A DNA stretch of 64,000 nt from UBA7957 sp965222695 (GTDB lineage: Bacteria > Pseudomonadota > Gammaproteobacteria > Granulosicoccales > Granulosicoccaceae): contig OZ244967.1 of NCBI GenBank assembly GCA_965222695.1, positions 1,984,001-2,048,000 of the forward strand, read 5' to 3'. The notes under the pieces are model-generated. The model saw only the letters and a list, made by a program, of their open reading frames with translations. It ran no database searches and had not been told where the DNA came from. Shown here piece after piece: positions 62,927 to 64,000 of the stretch; position 1 is the stretch's first letter, and each line of letters opens with the position of its first letter. Made by a program: the position numbers and the translations under genes.

Positions 62927-63843
62927 GTCTGCTCCTTCACCCTGCGCACAAAGAACTCTTCCAGCCGGTTGGTTTTATTTCGCATGCTCAAGACATCGAT
63001 TTTTCTTTCGGATAGCTCTTCAAACAGCCCGTTCAGGTTCTTACCTTTTGCAATCTCGACTTCCAATCGCTGTGGAGAGTAATGATTGATCTTGTAATCC
63101 TTTAGTGATAAGGACTCAGTCGCGTTGCCGTCTATGTCCAGCACAAAGGTCTCGACCATCGCCTTGCTGAGCAGCTCACTCACCTGGCCGTTTTCGATGA
63201 TTTTTCCGCCGTTGATAATTGCGACACTACGGCAAAGCGATTCCGCTTCCTCCAGATAGTGGGTTGTCAAAATGATGGTGATACCCTCCCGGTGATTAAG
63301 GTTCGTCAGAAACTCCCACATGGAACGCCGGATCTCAATATCAACCCCCGCGGTGGGTTCGTCCAGAATCAATAATCTGGGATGATGTACCAAAGCCCTG
63401 GCAATCATCAGGCGGCGTTTCATTCCACCGGATAGCTGACGGGCGCCCTGGCGGCGCTTATCCCACAAATCCAATTGCTTCAGGAAATGCTCGCTACGCT
63501 TTTTTGCCACACGCCGGCTGATTCCATAATACCCCGCCTGGTTTATGATCACTTCCCGGATAGGCTCGAACACATTGAAGTTGAATTCCTGGGGTACCAG
63601 TCCGAGGCAGCTTTTGGCATCGACGCTGTTTGCATCTGTATCGTGTCCGAAGACGCTGACAGCGCCTTCCGTTTTATTGATCAACCCGGTGATGATGCCG
63701 ATCGTGGTTGATTTTCCCGCACCGTTCGGCCCCAGCAGTGCAAAAAAATCTCCCTGCTCTACGTCCAGATCAATGTGTTTGAGTGCCTCGAAACCGTTGC
63801 TGTACCGTTTGCTGAGGCTACGAATGGATAATGCCTTCATCAA
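62923..63843 (-). CDS. yadG: ABC exporter ATP-binding protein, YadG family
   Basis: A 306-aa ATPase with Walker A GPNGAGKSTTIGIITGL, signature LSGGMKRRLMIARAL, Walker B LLILDEPTAGVDIEIR and switch histidine TTHYLEEAE. The C terminus forms an accessory domain. It is the first gene of the yadGH pair on the minus strand, with its promoter presumably in the 157 bp at the window end. Confidence 0.9.
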   Translation of the reverse strand: MMKALSIRSLSKRYSNGFEALKHIDLDVEQGDFFALLGPNGAGKSTTIGIITGLINKTEGAVSVFGHDTDANSVDAKSCLGLVPQEFNFNVFEPIREVIINQAGYYGISRRVAKKRSEHFLKQLDLWDKRRQGARQLSGGMKRRLMIARALVHHPRLLILDEPTAGVDIEIRRSMWEFLTNLNHREGITIILTTHYLEEAESLCRSVAIINGGKIIENGQVSELLSKAMVETFVLDIDGNATESLSLKDYKINHYSPQRLEVEIAKGKNLNGLFEELSERKIDVLSMRNKTNRLEEFFVRRVKEQT

Positions 63844-63915
63844 TGAATCAGCCTACCAAAGAACTGTGTTCTTAGAACGCAGACTTGCTTTATGCCTCTA
63901 TAAGTAGGCCAAAGT

Positions 63916-63938
63916 GCCAGCCCTCTGAGAAGGCTGGC
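63916..63938. terminator. hairpin near the window end
   Basis: GCCAGCC (63916-63922) pairs with GGCTGGC (63932-63938). No clear T run follows on either strand. It may end a transcript coming from beyond the window. Confidence 0.35.
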
Positions 63939-64000
63939 CCGAGTTGTCCCATATTTCATTTCCTGACTAACTCCGTCTGAATCTGCTTTCGTTCTTGCTT

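Overview
The window looks like a chromosomal segment of a free-living gammaproteobacterium. This rests on gene content and order: lolC-lolD, DUF2062, comEC, exbB-exbD-msbA-lpxK-kdsB, and mfd followed by a CsiV-family gene. No rRNA, tRNA, CRISPR array or prophage was recognised. Base composition looks moderate and even by eye. The genus cannot be named from this sequence alone.

Layout. 1-2774: end of a sugar ABC importer operon (two permeases and a MalK-type ATPase; the binding-protein gene would lie upstream). 2859-6279 (minus): a PfkB sugar kinase and a GcvT-fused FAD demethylating dehydrogenase, one base apart. 6671-13024: the activator acoR and a sigma-54-type acoXABC operon for acetoin cleavage. 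13217-17274: an ABC exporter, a signal-less BtuF-like protein, a short remnant of an SDR gene, and an MFS transporter. 17262-22015 (minus): the yhaN/yhaO nuclease pair. 22147-28600: a cobalamin riboswitch followed by btuB, a predicted propeller-type lipoprotein, btuF, btuC and btuD, a complete vitamin B12 import route. 28654-34977: a DUF457 membrane protein and oppABCDF. 35092-39945: a DUF3047 protein, cobB broken by an IS630-family element, a cob(I)alamin adenosyltransferase, an AcuI-type reductase and a HIT protein. 40115-42311: a barrel-like/peptidoglycan-binding protein, a GNAT and a Nudix hydrolase. 42386-51975: envelope genes for LPS synthesis and export, energy transduction, DNA uptake and lipoprotein sorting. 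52142-53800: small exported proteins and a rhodanese. 53957-58197: mfd and csiV-like. 58279-61282: a glycine-zipper protein, then a PepSY protein with a PhoP/PhoQ-like pair. 61261-63843: a methyltransferase and a YadGH-type ABC exporter.

Functional themes. B12 appears three times: the riboswitch-controlled import cluster, the adenosyltransferase at 37897, and the signal-less BtuF-like protein at 15038. No B12-dependent enzyme is in the window. Carbon acquisition is broad: sugar, peptides, acetoin and a methylated amine such as dimethylglycine or sarcosine. Signs of genome turnover are the IS630 insertion in cobB, the SDR remnant, two families of dispersed palindromic repeats, and a palindromic repeat inside the 5' end of the csiV-like gene.

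The most interesting candidate is the lipoprotein at 24629-25915. It sits between btuB and btuF behind a B12 riboswitch and reads like a beta-propeller, which parallels the BtuG surface B12-capture protein of Bacteroides. All assignments come from reading the sequence; no database search was run.
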